A stretch of 64,000 nt of DNA from Ascoidea rubescens DSM 1968 (taxonomy: Eukaryota > Ascomycota > Saccharomycetes > Ascoideales > Ascoideaceae): NCBI RefSeq assembly GCF_001661345.1, contig NW_017962913.1, forward strand, positions 1,555,428 through 1,619,427, read 5' to 3'. Numbering within the stretch: position 1 is the stretch's first letter; each line of letters opens with the position of its first letter. A program made the translations under genes and the position numbers. The notes under the pieces were generated by a model. It was not told where the DNA came from and made no database searches. It worked only from the letters and a program-made list of their open reading frames with translations. This document shows, piece by piece, positions 21,434-33,000 of the stretch.

Positions 21434-23251
21434 ATGGATTTACCCAGTGATTTGAAAACCATCTTTCTCGGTTGGCTAGAAGAAGAGTTTTTGAATGCTC
21501 ACACTAAAAATCAAGACAATTTAACTGCTATCTATGGTAAAGCCTTGAAAAATTTAAGGAATTCAGATTTACCAATCAAAAAACCAATTGATTTAATTCA
21601 AATCCAATATGTTGGCAACAAAATCGTTGCAAAAATGGAGAAAAGACTCCAAAAATATTGCAAATTAAATGGTTTCATATACCCTCAACCTGAATCGCCT
21701 CTGAAAAAAAGATCTTGTCCTGATGATGATCAACCCACTAATTCTAAAAAAATAAAGAAAAAAATTACAAAAAAATATGTTCCAGCTAAAAGATCTGGTG
21801 CTTACGCAATTCTAAAAGCACTATATCTTTATGATAGAAATCTGAATGGCATGACTAAGGACGAAATCATCAGAAAAGCTGGTCCATTTTGCGATAAAAG
21901 TTTCATCCCAAATCCCTCTATAAAAAACTTTTATTCAGCTTGGACTTCTTCCAAAACTTTACTAAATAACGATCTAATAAAGGGTGTTGGAAGACCAATT
22001 CACTACTACCTAACCGAAGAAGGCTTGCAATTAGCTGAAAATTTACATAAAGTTGACGAAATGGACAATTCTGATGATCTTGATAACCTAAACGATTTGA
22101 CACCACTCGATCAACATTATAACAATATTCATGAAAATCAACCAAATAGCCATAAAAGCAAATTCGATTCCTATCTATTTTCAGACCTCAATAATCAAAC
22201 CGGCACTAGTACCTCAGATGGTATCAAGCTCAGGCCCATAGATCCTTATCCTTCTTATAATCACAAAATACCTTCCAATGATATTATAAATCAACAAAAT
22301 GCAATCCCTTCCTCAATAAGAAAAAAACTAGATAACACTGAATATGTAGTATGGCAACCCTCAGACTACCAAGTCTTATTCTATCTAGACAATCGTGAAA
22401 TAAGAGCTAAAAATCAGAGAAATTATTTCTATGACAAGTTATCTGAAATGGGTATAAACGTTCACATTAAATCTTTAACCCTAGGCGATGGCTTATGGAT
22501 TGCAAAAAATATCCACAACCATGAAGAAGTAGTTCTTGATTTTATATTTGAAAGAAAAAGGCTTGGTGATTACGTTTCTTCCATTAAAGATGGAAGGTTT
22601 TATGAACAGAAATCAAGACTAGAAAAAGCTGGTTTAGAACACTCTTACTATCTAATTGAAGAGTTTAATTCAACTCATTTTTCAAGTATTTATTCCCACA
22701 TGGAAACTGCTATTAGAACTGGGGTTAGCCAAACAATCACTCAAAATAAATTTCTTCTTAAAAGATTAAAGGATTCTGATGAAACTTTGATTTTTTTAAA
22801 ACGACTAAACAGTGCAGTTATTCGATATTATAACAACAAAAAAATCGTGGTCATAAAATCAAAAAATATTGAAACACAAAATAACTATAAGAATAATTTA
22901 GATCATTTTAAACATCATTTTAAAAAGGACAAAGACATCAAAGTATCCTATAATTTTGTCACTTTCCAGGATATACTCTCAAAATCCAGTATGATGACTG
23001 TCAAAGAAATGTTTATTAGAATGCTAATGACAATCAAGGGTCTTTCACTAGAAAAAGCAATAGTAATTCAAAGCTACTTCGAAACTCCCAAAAATTTATT
23101 AGAGTACTACAAAACAAACTCAAAATATTTAGATGAAAAAAGCTTAAAAAGACTTTTAAATCAAAAATTTAAAAATGAAATACAAAGAAAAAATATCGGT
23201 CCCAAGTTATCTGAGAGTATATATGAAGTTTGGGGTAAATTGAATTATTAA
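21434..23251 (+). CDS. MUS81: Structure-specific endonuclease catalytic subunit Mus81
   Basis: Mus81 with Mms4/Eme1 cuts 3' flaps, replication forks and nicked Holliday junctions. The protein has 605 residues (632 in yeast). It has an N-terminal helix-hairpin-helix region (about 25-78), a basic linker, a winged-helix region (about 115-205, RSGAYAILKALYL) and an XPF-type nuclease domain (about 305-470). The active-site residues are present: LDNREIR (318-324), GDGLWIAK (351-358), LDFIFERKRLGDY (368-380) and DGRFYEQKSRL. A C-terminal helix-hairpin-helix follows, with MLMTIKGLSLEKA. No intron is needed. The gene is divergent from the TCD gene and convergent with a Zn2Cys6 regulator. Confidence 0.97.
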   Translation: MDLPSDLKTIFLGWLEEEFLNAHTKNQDNLTAIYGKALKNLRNSDLPIKKPIDLIQIQYVGNKIVAKMEKRLQKYCKLNGFIYPQPESPLKKRSCPDDDQPTNSKKIKKKITKKYVPAKRSGAYAILKALYLYDRNLNGMTKDEIIRKAGPFCDKSFIPNPSIKNFYSAWTSSKTLLNNDLIKGVGRPIHYYLTEEGLQLAENLHKVDEMDNSDDLDNLNDLTPLDQHYNNIHENQPNSHKSKFDSYLFSDLNNQTGTSTSDGIKLRPIDPYPSYNHKIPSNDIINQQNAIPSSIRKKLDNTEYVVWQPSDYQVLFYLDNREIRAKNQRNYFYDKLSEMGINVHIKSLTLGDGLWIAKNIHNHEEVVLDFIFERKRLGDYVSSIKDGRFYEQKSRLEKAGLEHSYYLIEEFNSTHFSSIYSHMETAIRTGVSQTITQNKFLLKRLKDSDETLIFLKRLNSAVIRYYNNKKIVVIKSKNIETQNNYKNNLDHFKHHFKKDKDIKVSYNFVTFQDILSKSSMMTVKEMFIRMLMTIKGLSLEKAIVIQSYFETPKNLLEYYKTNSKYLDEKSLKRLLNQKFKNEIQRKNIGPKLSESIYEVWGKLNY

Positions 23252-23479
23252 ACTATTAGTTTTTTCTTTGTTTTTTTTTGGTTAATTTGGATCTCACTAT
23301 ACTATTTTATAAAAAAGAATATTTATATTACAATTGTTATAAACTATTTCAACAATTGATAGTCCTAAGATAAAATTTTTTTGTCATAAAAAAGTCATAA
23401 ATTAACAAAAAGGAATAATCATACAAATAAAAAAAACCATGAATAAAAAAAAATTGAAAAATGCTTTTCCGTAACTTCT

Positions 23480-23997
23480 TTATGCTAAAAACCCATAGTC
23501 AGTATTTACTGTCCAGAAGTCTTCATCTGGAGCTCCCCAATTACCGAAAGTACTATCCAATATTGACTTGACTGGGTTTGATGAAGCACCATTCGGTATA
23601 TTAATATTCATATAATTATTGTTGTTTTTTGTTTGTCGTGCGTTCACCTGTTGATTTTCTTGTTGAGAAGGATCAATAAAGTTTCCATTTTGATCAAATA
23701 GACCATTGGGTAAATAATTTGTGGCAGCATATGTATTAGTCACTGGGCCACTTTCTTCATTCCAAGTTGATATATTGTTAATCATGGCATTTGTTCTTCC
23801 GATAAATGGGGTTAACTGGTTTTGCCAATTTAGTGCAGAATTCATAAATGATGATTTCTTAGGTAAAATGTTGTTGATTGCATTGTTTAAACTGTTATTA
23901 TTTATGGCTGAATCATTTTTAGCATTATTTATTGAATTATTATTTTCAAAACCATTTCTAATAAGAGAGTTATTATTAATTGCATTGCCTTTACTAG

Positions 23998-24088
<91 letters not shown>

Positions 24089-26836
24089 GTTGTTGTTGTT
24101 ATTGTTTATGCTGTTCATGTTGTTCATATTGCTATTATTATTATTGTTGTTGTTACCGTTAATAATAATATTATTATGATTATTATGATTATTATGATTA
24201 TTATGATTATTATTATTGTTATGGTTATTATTATTATTGTTATGATTATTATTATTATTGTTATTAATATTATTCGTGAATGAATTTTGAGTCATATTAT
24301 GTGAAAATTGTATTTGATTGATACTTGCTGGAGGTGAATTAGTTAATAAATGGCTCAAACCCTTTGGAACAGTGGATCTTTGTAGATTATCTTGTTTCCT
24401 TTGTCTTTCAACTTGTTCTAATCTATCTTCTTCACTTTGTTGTCTATGGCTATTGGCCACAACATCATAATGACTGACTGGACGTCTCACAATTGCAGGT
24501 GCCAAACCAGGTCCATTATAAATTATTTCACTTGAATCTGCACCACATCTTTCTATCAAATTTCCAATTGTGACGCCCATTAGCTGGTCAAAAGTATCTC
24601 TAAAACTTAAAGCAAATTTTGATCGTTCTGCCATAATATATAAAGAAACAGAACATGCTCTTAAATCATCAAGACCGGAGAACAATTCTTTGTTGACAGT
24701 TGGTCTAGTGTGCCTTGAATTATCACCTAAAGCCTTTCTTCTCAGATCGTCTTTGTTTCTTGTTAGCCAAAGACAATATAACAAAGTTACGCCTGCAACA
24801 AACACAGTATGGATTGCCATGGTTGAATGACCATAGGCGGTTTTTTGGTGGAAAATCTTGAACAATTGGCAAATCTGACCAGCAGCAGCTTGACATTCTC
24901 TGAACAATCGATCTTCAGGTTGCATTAATTCTAAATAGGGTTGAATTAATAATCTTACGGATCTGAAATAATAGAGTTTCAAAGTTTCGTTTTCAACATC
25001 TCGTTGAACACCTTGACATTCGTTTCTCCAGACACCCAATTCATTGAAATAATATTCAACTGTTGGTAGTTGGTCTTTATTGGGAATTGAGTCATTGTTG
25101 TTGGAGAAAATATTCAATTTTTCTACTAAATTTGATTCTATTCTTCTTAGTTTTATGGATTGGTTGATGAATTTGATACCATTGGAAGGATGTTGAACTC
25201 TTGAGGGTTCATATTCAAAAAGAGGAATATCTTTATCTATTTGTGATTCAGGGAATGAGTACTGTTTTCCTATAGAAACCGAAATCATTCTTTCTAGGAG
25301 ATAAACGCACCAAAAGACTCTCATTTTTTTATCTTTATCGTAGGGAGAGCAATTGATGTAGGAATCAGATTTATGCAAGTTTAGATCAGTTACGATTTTC
25401 ATTGTATCACAAATCATATCATACAAGCCAAGGGAATCCTTATCGGTTCTAATCAAGTATAGAACAGTTAGAACATAAATTTCGATCTTATCATAAGCGT
25501 TTAATTCTGAGGCAGCTACTTTCGACATGTGTCTTAAGGAGGTTGAAAAGTATCTTGCAGGAGGAGGACCAGAATATTTGCCAGTTGTCATATGAATGCA
25601 AGAACTTATGGCAAAGATTAGCCACATTCTACAGCAAGCGAAATGGAAATAATTAGTGTTGTTCATGTAGCCTGTTAAATCATTTTTAATGTAGCTGTTG
25701 TGAAAATTGAAGATTTCGTTTTCATTCAAGAGAGGAAATTTGAATTGGAGTCTTGTAAAATGAGTATCTAAAAAGCTTCTTGATATTTTTTCATCTATAT
25801 CAAAGACAGGGTCGTAATTTAGGAAGGATTTTAGGTTGTAGTTGGCTAACATTGAATTTTTTAGATCGATTGAGTCGACAGATAGAAGGTATTTTTCTTT
25901 AAAGTGGTCATCATTTGAGATGTTGAAATTGTCTAAAGAATTGTTCAAATTGAGTTGAATTGAGTTTTGATTTGATGGATCGATTGGGATTTTGGGTAGT
26001 TGGCGTAGGGAATTGTTGAATGAGGACATGGGAAGTAGTAGGTTGTTGATAGAGGATATGGCATTATTGAGGGAATTGGAGGAGTTGTTGGGAATAGAGA
26101 GAGAATTGTTCAGAGATGAAGAAGTTTGGGATGAAGAATTATTGAGGAGAGGAAGATTAGAATTGGGAGAGTTTTCATTTTTCAAGATTTGATCTTGATG
26201 TTGATCATTTTGGGTTGGATTGGGATTTGAATTTGCTAGTTGGACCAAAGCAGATAAAGGAGCATGGTTTTCAATAAATGGAGAAATCTTTTTGTATTTT
26301 GCTAGGGCAGATTTTTTGTTTATTAGATCTTCCTTTTCAAGGAACTTTTCTAGAAACTGGATTCTTTTTTCTAGCATTATAGTGTATTGGTCCTTTTCTG
26401 GGGCCTTTTTCAAGTATTTTGCAGGTTGGATACATTTGACACCAGCTTTTATACAAGTTGTGCAAGAAGGTAGTCTGTGATCGCATTTTTGTTTTCTCTT
26501 TTGGCATAAAAGACAAGAGGTGGAACGACCCTTTTTATCATTTTGAAAGCTGGTGGTACTGTTGATTTGTTCAAGAATGCTTAGAGTTGAATCTCTTCTT
26601 CTTTTTTTATTTTTTGATAGAGATAGTTTAGAGATTTGTTTTGTAGAGTTAGTATTAATGTCTGTTATAATTGCAGTGTTATTATTGTTGTTATGGTTGT
26701 TGTTATTATTGTTGTTTGATTCATATAAACTGAAAGGAATCAAATTGTTTGAATTTGGATTTGAATTTGAGCTCGAGCTTAAGCTCGAGCTTGAACTTGG
26801 ACTTGGATTAATATGAATATTGTTGGTAACCATCAT
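23480..26836 (-). CDS. Zn2Cys6 transcription factor with fungal-specific TF domain
   Basis: The start is placed at the first of two adjacent ATGs (26836 or 26833); the open frame runs further upstream, but only from a TTG through hydrophobic codons of the leader region. The protein has 1118 residues. A Zn2Cys6 cluster has Cys at about 107, 110, 117, 124, 127 and 134 (C-x2-C-x6-C-x6-C-x2-C-x6-C), followed by a linker and a short leucine-containing coiled coil (LEKRIQFLEKFLEKE). The middle part, encoded about 24600-25860, is the fungal-specific transcription factor domain, with FWCVYLLERMISVSIGK. The C-terminus holds a long Asn tract. Such proteins bind paired CGG triplets and control metabolism or drug response. 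I cannot assign an orthologue. Confidence 0.9.
23999..24088 (-). repeat. Pure AAT microsatellite in the Zn2Cys6 gene
   Basis: About 30 uninterrupted ATT units on the plus strand (AAT in the gene) encode polyasparagine. Further imperfect Asn/His repeats (AATAATCAT type) continue to about 24265. Confidence 0.95.
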
Positions 26837-27703
26837 AGATATGAAAACCCAGATATGGATATAATATGAATAGGATATGAGATGGTAGTAAAGTAAGGAG
26901 ATAAGTAGATAGGCAAGTGAATAGGGAGATATAAAGAGGAGGCAATGATATAAAGAGATAACGAGATAGTGAAGCAATGGTTTTCTTTTAAATTTGTTTC
27001 TATGTTTTTATTCAGTGATGGCTATGAATATGGTAAAAAGACTGAAATCGTGGAGTTACTGGGAATCCTTAAACTTTGTTGGACGTTTATTGACAGATGC
27101 AGTGGTGAGGGAGCTGAACAGGCAGAAGAAGAAGTAGAAGAAGAAGCAGCAGCAGTGGGACCAAGAAAGCAGAGAAAAGGCCAGTGGAAGAATATATCTA
27201 CATCCAGTTGATATCCAGTTGTTGTCCAGGGTTTGGTTATCAAAGTAGCAAAAGCGACAGTGAACAATAAACCAAAGAGAAAAAAACAGTTTTGATTGTT
27301 TGATTCATTTTGGGCGATTTCATCACGGACTGGCGAACACGACCAGACGAGCGCCAGCACAGTACCAGCTCCGGTGTGCTCGTCTTCGGAGTTGGCAGCT
27401 GCAGGCGTCCGCGTGTGTTCGCTAAGGTTGCCATGCCGCTCCCCTCTGGCTCTGGCACGCACGGTGTGTGGCGGACGACGGGAAACACACGCTTGACTGC
27501 GCAAAGGTGGGGTCTGGCCGAGCAGCGCACCCGCAGAAACGGCATACGGATGCCGAATGGGGTGTATGGGGTGTGAGAACGGGAATACAACGTGATGACC
27601 ACGTGTTAATGTTAGTCGCCGATTCTGCGGATGCGCTTATTTGAGAGGCAAGAAGTGACGAAAGAGAGGGAAGAGAAGAGAAGAGATGAAGGAAAAGTAG
27701 CAA
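26837..27703. promoter_or_regulatory. Divergent promoter with a GC-rich island
   Basis: The first part before the Zn2Cys6 gene is purine-rich. About 27300-27600 is a strong GC island: I count 38 G or C in 27361-27420. It contains GGGGTGTATGGGGTGTGA (27559-27576), whose complement resembles Rap1 sites, and a CACGTG box at 27600-27605, about 100 bases before MAK31. A GAAGAAGCAGCAGCAG-like purine tract lies at 27120-27180. Several open frames cross the island in both directions, as expected in GC-rich DNA with few stops; none resembles a known protein. Confidence 0.5.
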
Positions 27704-28066
27704 ATGGATGGTGTTTCTGTGAGGGACTTTATAGGCTCGACGTTGAGAATAACCATCGACAACGGTGCTCCTTTGATCAATGTTGACGCTAGCGACAGTA
27801 CTGAAATCGACGAGTTGGTCAACTGCCTGAGAGTGGTTGAAGGAACTTTGATAGCTATTGATAACGATCCCAATATCCTTTTAGACGAGGTAGTGGAGCA
27901 CATTTGCAACGAGAGCACCAACCAGAAGACGACAAGAAGCTTGGGGTTGGTGTCAATTCCATACCAGTCGATAGCCAGAATCGAGTTGTCTAAGAGAGAG
28001 TATGAGTTGATCAAGAATTCTCAGCGAAGAACAACATTGTTTGCAGGTTTGGTTGGTAAGAAGTGA
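27704..28066 (+). CDS. MAK31: NatC N-terminal acetyltransferase auxiliary subunit Mak31 (Naa38, Sm-like)
   Basis: NatC (Mak3, Mak10, Mak31) acetylates N-terminal Met followed by a hydrophobic residue; targets include Arl3 and the L-A virus Gag. The protein has 120 residues (88 in yeast). The Sm fold is visible: DFIGSTLRITIDNG at the N-terminus, EGTLIAIDNDPNILLDEVVE for Sm1, and RSLGLVSIPYQSIARIEL for Sm2, matching yeast Mak31 LLDHVEERM and MGLVSVPRRSV. An insertion of about 20 residues (VDASDSTEIDELVNCL) lies in the first loop. No intron is needed. Confidence 0.85.
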   Translation: MDGVSVRDFIGSTLRITIDNGAPLINVDASDSTEIDELVNCLRVVEGTLIAIDNDPNILLDEVVEHICNESTNQKTTRSLGLVSIPYQSIARIELSKREYELIKNSQRRTTLFAGLVGKK

Positions 28067-28611
28067 TAATCGATGGAGAAATAATTATTTTGCTACTTTT
28101 GTGTATATACATTATCTTAAATATAGTCAATAATCAATAATCAATAGTCAATAGTCAATAATTAGTAATGATAAAAAGAGAAATACAATAGAAATATAAT
28201 AGAAATACAATAGAAATATAATAGAAATATTATAAAAAGATAGATATAAAAAGATATATATATAAATATAAACATAGAAGAAAACCCCATTATATAACCA
28301 AAATTTGCAGTAAAGAAGTAAAATAAGGACAAAATGATTTTCTCTAGACCAAACTGTATAATAGTAAATGAAAAATAAAACAAATAAAAGGATGTATATA
28401 TATATATATGTATATATATATAAAGGGAATAAAATTCATAACTGAAATAATAGCCATTAAAGAACAAAAACAGGATAAAACAAAAAGAGGACAAAAAAAT
28501 AATTAATTAAAGATTAGTTAATGCAAATCATTTCCATATCAATATAAATCATCAGATTAGATGGATAATATAACCGTCATTTTAAAAAAAAAAAAATTCC
28601 TTCAAATTCCT
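28067..28611. repeat. Convergent MAK31/UBC8 3' region with simple repeats
   Basis: Very AT-rich. About 28130-28160 has repeated CAATAATCAATAGT-like units; 28178-28225 has five copies of an 11-base unit AGAAATACAAT or AGAAATATAAT; 28393-28421 is a TA-rich microsatellite. No gene is visible. Confidence 0.7.
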
Positions 28612-29566
28612 TTAAAATGTCATTTCTTCTTCTTCACTATCAGATCCAAAACTTTCAACTGATGACAAGTCATCATCTGAATCATTATTAATATTGTTAT
28701 TATCATCGTCGTCATCGTCATCATCGCTGTTATTTTTATTGATATTCTTATTCTTGTTTTTGTAATTATAAACATTGTCGGATTTAAATATATTCTGGTT
28801 CGATGCATATTTCTTAACATATTCTTTGATTTTTTCGTTATAACTTGCTTTATCGTTCATATACAAATGACTGGCATCCCCATTCAATGGATCATCGGCA
28901 TTGGGATAACTTAATAGTTGAGGCAAAAAAATTTCAAATATATTAAATATATCAAACATCGGTGACCATGTTTGATTTATGACATCGAGACAAACTGATC
29001 CTGAAGTTTCATCTATATTGGGATGATAAATTGTATTGGTAAATCCAATTGAGGGTGATTTGTATGGATAATCATCGGGCAATTCAACATGGACTTTCCA
29101 AACTCCTCCTTCGTACGCAGCTGTTTAAAAAAAAAGACAAATAAATGAATGCAATTATTGTTAGTATCAAACAGTTTCTCTTTCTCTTTCTCTTTCTCTT
29201 TCATCATATTCTATTTTATTCTGTTTTAACTTACTCGATGGTGGTCCGAGAAATTTGACATGAAACTCTTGCAAATTGTCATTTACCAATTCAACATCAT
29301 AGTTTGACATCAAGCTGAATGGTAATAGTTAGTAAAAAAAGGGCTCGTTCTTAACATATCACTTGCTACAGCAATATCGATAATAGAAATATAACATACA
29401 GATTGCTGACATCGTTTTGAATACGACGTTTTGAAGAACTATCAAGCAAAATACATGTTAGTATTACCACTGGATCAACAAAGAAAAAAATGCAAACCAA
29501 TTAGTTAATTCACTCATGGAACCAAGTGCACTGGATAAGATCCTGCAACCCCATCACATACCTCAT
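28612..29566 (-). CDS. UBC8: Ubiquitin-conjugating enzyme E2 Ubc8; three introns
   Basis: Ubc8 is the E2 of the GID complex that degrades gluconeogenic enzymes. Exons are 29562-29566 (ATGAG only), 29400-29438, 29235-29314 and 28612-29120, giving 210 residues (218 in yeast). All three introns (29439-29561, 29315-29399, 29121-29234) have GTATGT or GTAAGT donors and TACTAAC branches. The spliced product starts [20 protein letters not shown] and continues [18 protein letters not shown], matching yeast Ubc8 closely. The catalytic Cys is in [26 protein letters not shown] precedes it. The tail is Asn/Asp-rich and ends in acidic [10 protein letters not shown]. The first intron sits after ATGAG exactly as in S. 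cerevisiae; the other two are extra. Confidence 0.95.
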
Positions 29567-30055
29567 TTCAAAGTAGGGGATAAATAAAGTAGATGAAAAA
29601 ACTAGAAACCAGCTGGCTTGAAACGCAGACTTGAAAGTGTATCAAAAAGGGGACAGTTCTTCCACTGATACTGAGAGCAAGGAGATAATAGCAGACTTAT
29701 AGAAAAGAAAAAGAGGTGAGAGAGTGTGCTTTATATACTCTTCTCTCTATCTCCAGCTGAGTATAAAACACTTGCTATCGCTCCAGAATTGCCCAATCGG
29801 GCTATTACTCAGGGCCCCCCAGCTATCCGGCTGCTTTCCGCCCCTATCGCAAGCGGAAGGCCCCAACCACATCTGGAAGGGCCCGGAGTCTGCTGTTACA
29901 AGAGGCCCGGCCTCATTGGGCCTTGTTATGTGTTAGTTTTGGGGCTGTTTCGAGCTGTTTCAGAGGCAAAAGCAGCAAAAGCAGCAGAGCAGAAGCAGAA
30001 GAAGCACTTCAAGAAGATAGAGCAGTGGAGGCAGTGTCTGGTCTGTTTGGCGATA
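29567..30055. promoter_or_regulatory. Divergent UBC8/ISM1 promoter
   Basis: A TATATA box lies near 29732. The part from 29800 to 30050 is GC-rich and ends with GCAGAAGCAGAAGAAGCA-like purine repeats (29963-30010). The ISM1 reading frame stays open back to 29726 but contains no upstream ATG. Confidence 0.45.
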
Positions 30056-33000
30056 ATGCTTTCTGTCTCGCGAAGAGGGTTTCTCTGCAAACCACCCAGT
30101 GCTTCTCGTTGGTTCACCTCGCTGGCACTGTTCCTCAGCAACACCACCACCAACAACAACAACACTCCAGCAGAGTCAAACACTACTGACGATATTGACC
30201 ACAAGTACTCTCGAACTGTGTTGCTCCCATCCACATCTTTTCCCAACAGATCCAACAAGAAGTTGATCAACACACAACTATTGCCCACAGTCACCGATAG
30301 GCTCTACAACTGGCAATACACCACTCGCAGCAACAATCATCTATTTATCCTCCACGATGGCCCACCCTACGCGAATGGCGATTTACATCTAGGTCACTCA
30401 GTCAACAAAATCCTAAAGGACATCATCAACCGATACAACGTCTTGATTGGCAAAAAAGTCTACTACAGACCAGGCTGGGACTGCCATGGTTTGCCCATTG
30501 AGCTAATGGCTTTAGACAAAATTTCAAAAAAACTAAAAAAAAAGAAATTGGATACCAAATCTTTCACTCCTGTCAAAATCAGAGAGATAGCTGAAAAACA
30601 TGCACTTCAGCAAATTGAAAACCAACGAGCACAATTCAAATCTTTTGCTATAATGGGCGACTTCGATAACCCTTATCTAACTCTATCAAGTGAATTTCAA
30701 TTAAACCAATTGAAAATTTTTTATAAAATGTTTCAAAAAAATCTAATCAAAAGAAAGAAGAAACCCGTATACTGGGGTTGTGAAACCAATACTGCCTTAG
30801 CCGAAGGTGAACTAGAATACAATGAAAACCACAAATCAACAGCTACTTACTTGCTTTTCCCTTTAATTCATTTCAACGATGATTTTAAATCCTTTTTGCA
30901 AAACAACAAAATCAACTTCAATAACGAAAACCTATCCTGTTTAATTTGGACTTCCACACCATGGACAATCGCCAGTAATAAAGCAATTTGTATCAATCAA
31001 AAGCTCAATTACTCTCTCATCCACTCACCTGAACATGGCTATTTGGTAGTCGCTGAAGATTTGGCATCTAAAATTTCCTCTTTAACTTCTTCCGAATCAT
31101 CAATAATAACTTCCTTTCCAGGCTCTTTACTCCTAAATAACAAATATAAAAACCCATTAATAACTGATGATTCCATCAACTCATTTCCAATTATACATGG
31201 TGACCATGTCACAAATACTGCCGGTACTGGCTTAGTCCATACTGCTCCTGGCCATGGTAATGATGATTATTTCGCTTGTCTTAATAATGGTATAACTGAC
31301 ATTTTATCTCCAGTTGATGGTAGCGGTCGTTACACAAACGAATTGCCAAATGGTTTCGAGGTTTTAATTGGCCATAAAGTTCTAGGTGAGGGCACTCTTG
31401 AAATGTTGCGTCTCTTGCATTCTCAAAAAATGATTTATCACTCACAAGATTTGATTCATTCTTATCCATATGACTGGAGATCAAAAAAACCAATAGTCAT
31501 ACGTTCCACCCCTCAATGGTTTGCTGACTTGTCCAACATAAGAGAAACTGCGACAGAGTCATTATCAGACGTCAATTTTGTTCCTCAAAGAGGTTTAAAT
31601 AGATTGACTTCTTTTATCAAAAATAGAAATGAATGGTGTATATCTAGACAAAGATCTTGGGGTGTTCCAATTCCTTGTTTTTACCATAAACAAACAGGCC
31701 AATTTTTAATGAATCAAGATACTATTACTCATTTAATTCAATTGCTTCTAAATGGCACCTCTCTAAACTCTTGGTTTCAAGAAGAAGAAGATATCTCATA
31801 CTGGTTGCCAAATTCCTACAAATCAGAAGCACATAATTACACAAAAGGAAAAGACACCATGGATGTCTGGTTTGATTCAGGTTCAAGTTGGACATTAATT
31901 GAACTGTATTTAAACAGCCAAAATTTATTAAACTCCAGAAAATATCTAGCTGATGTCTATTTAGAAGGCTCAGATCAGCATAGAGGCTGGTTTCAGTCCT
32001 CTTTACTAACCAAAGTCGCTGCAGGTTCTTTGTTACCTGAAAATAATCTTGACATGTCTTTTGATAAACAGGCACCTTATAAGACAATTATCACTCACGG
32101 TTTTACTCTAGATGAAAAAGGTCAAAAGATGTCCAAATCAATTGGCAATACTATTTTACCAGATGAAATCATACTTGGAAAAAAAGGGCTTAAACCACTT
32201 GGTATAGACGGTTTAAGATTATGGGTTGCACAATCTGATTTTACTCACGACATTTCAATTGGCCTAACTATTATGAAACATGTAACTGAAAACTTGATAA
32301 AAATAAGATTTACATTTAAATTTTTATTGGGCAATTTAAATGACTTCTCATATGAAAAAGATGCCATAGAATATGAAAATCTTAACCTAATTGACAAATA
32401 TTGTTTATCAAAAATTTACAATCTATATCAAAATGCTCATTCTGAATATTCTGTCTACAACTATAAAAAATTGATTCAGTTGATAAACAATAATATAAAC
32501 ATAACTTTATCTTCATTATATTTCGATGTATGTAAAGACAGATTATATGTGGATGGTATCGATAGTCTATCTAGAAGATCGGCACAAACGGTTTTATTTC
32601 ATGTTTTAATGATATACTTGAAGATTTTATCTCCTATTTTGCCATTGATGACTCAAGAGGCCACCGATAATATTCCAATAGAAATGGCAAAGATTTTTAA
32701 AACAGATGGTTTCTTTTCCGCTTATCAAATTCAAATTGAAGATTATTTTAATGAAAAGTTCATAAATGGAAAAATCGAATCATTTATCGATGATTACGTT
32801 TCAAAATTAAAGGACCAACTTTTATTGATGCTTGAACAAGGAAGAATACTTAAGACAATTAAAAATTCACTAGAGTCTCAAGTTCAATTGGTTATTAAAT
32901 CAGGGAGTGAAATGGTTTACTGGAATTTACTTGAGAAAGAAATGGGTGAAAAGGGATTGAGCGATTTACTTTTAGTTTCGAATGTTAGATTTGTTGAAGA

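Noticed and set aside
26837-26977. 47-codon hydrophobic extension of the Zn2Cys6 protein
   Set aside because: Starts at TTG; the codons read AT-rich leader sequence, and two ATGs directly precede the Ser/Asn-rich N-terminus.
27240-27602. 120-codon minus frame and overlapping plus frames in the MAK31 promoter
   Set aside because: GC-rich island; no ATG start of good context, no homology, mutually overlapping frames.
29726-30055. N-terminal extension of ISM1 by 110 codons
   Set aside because: Open but begins at GTG; the ATG at 30056 is followed by a proper mitochondrial presequence.
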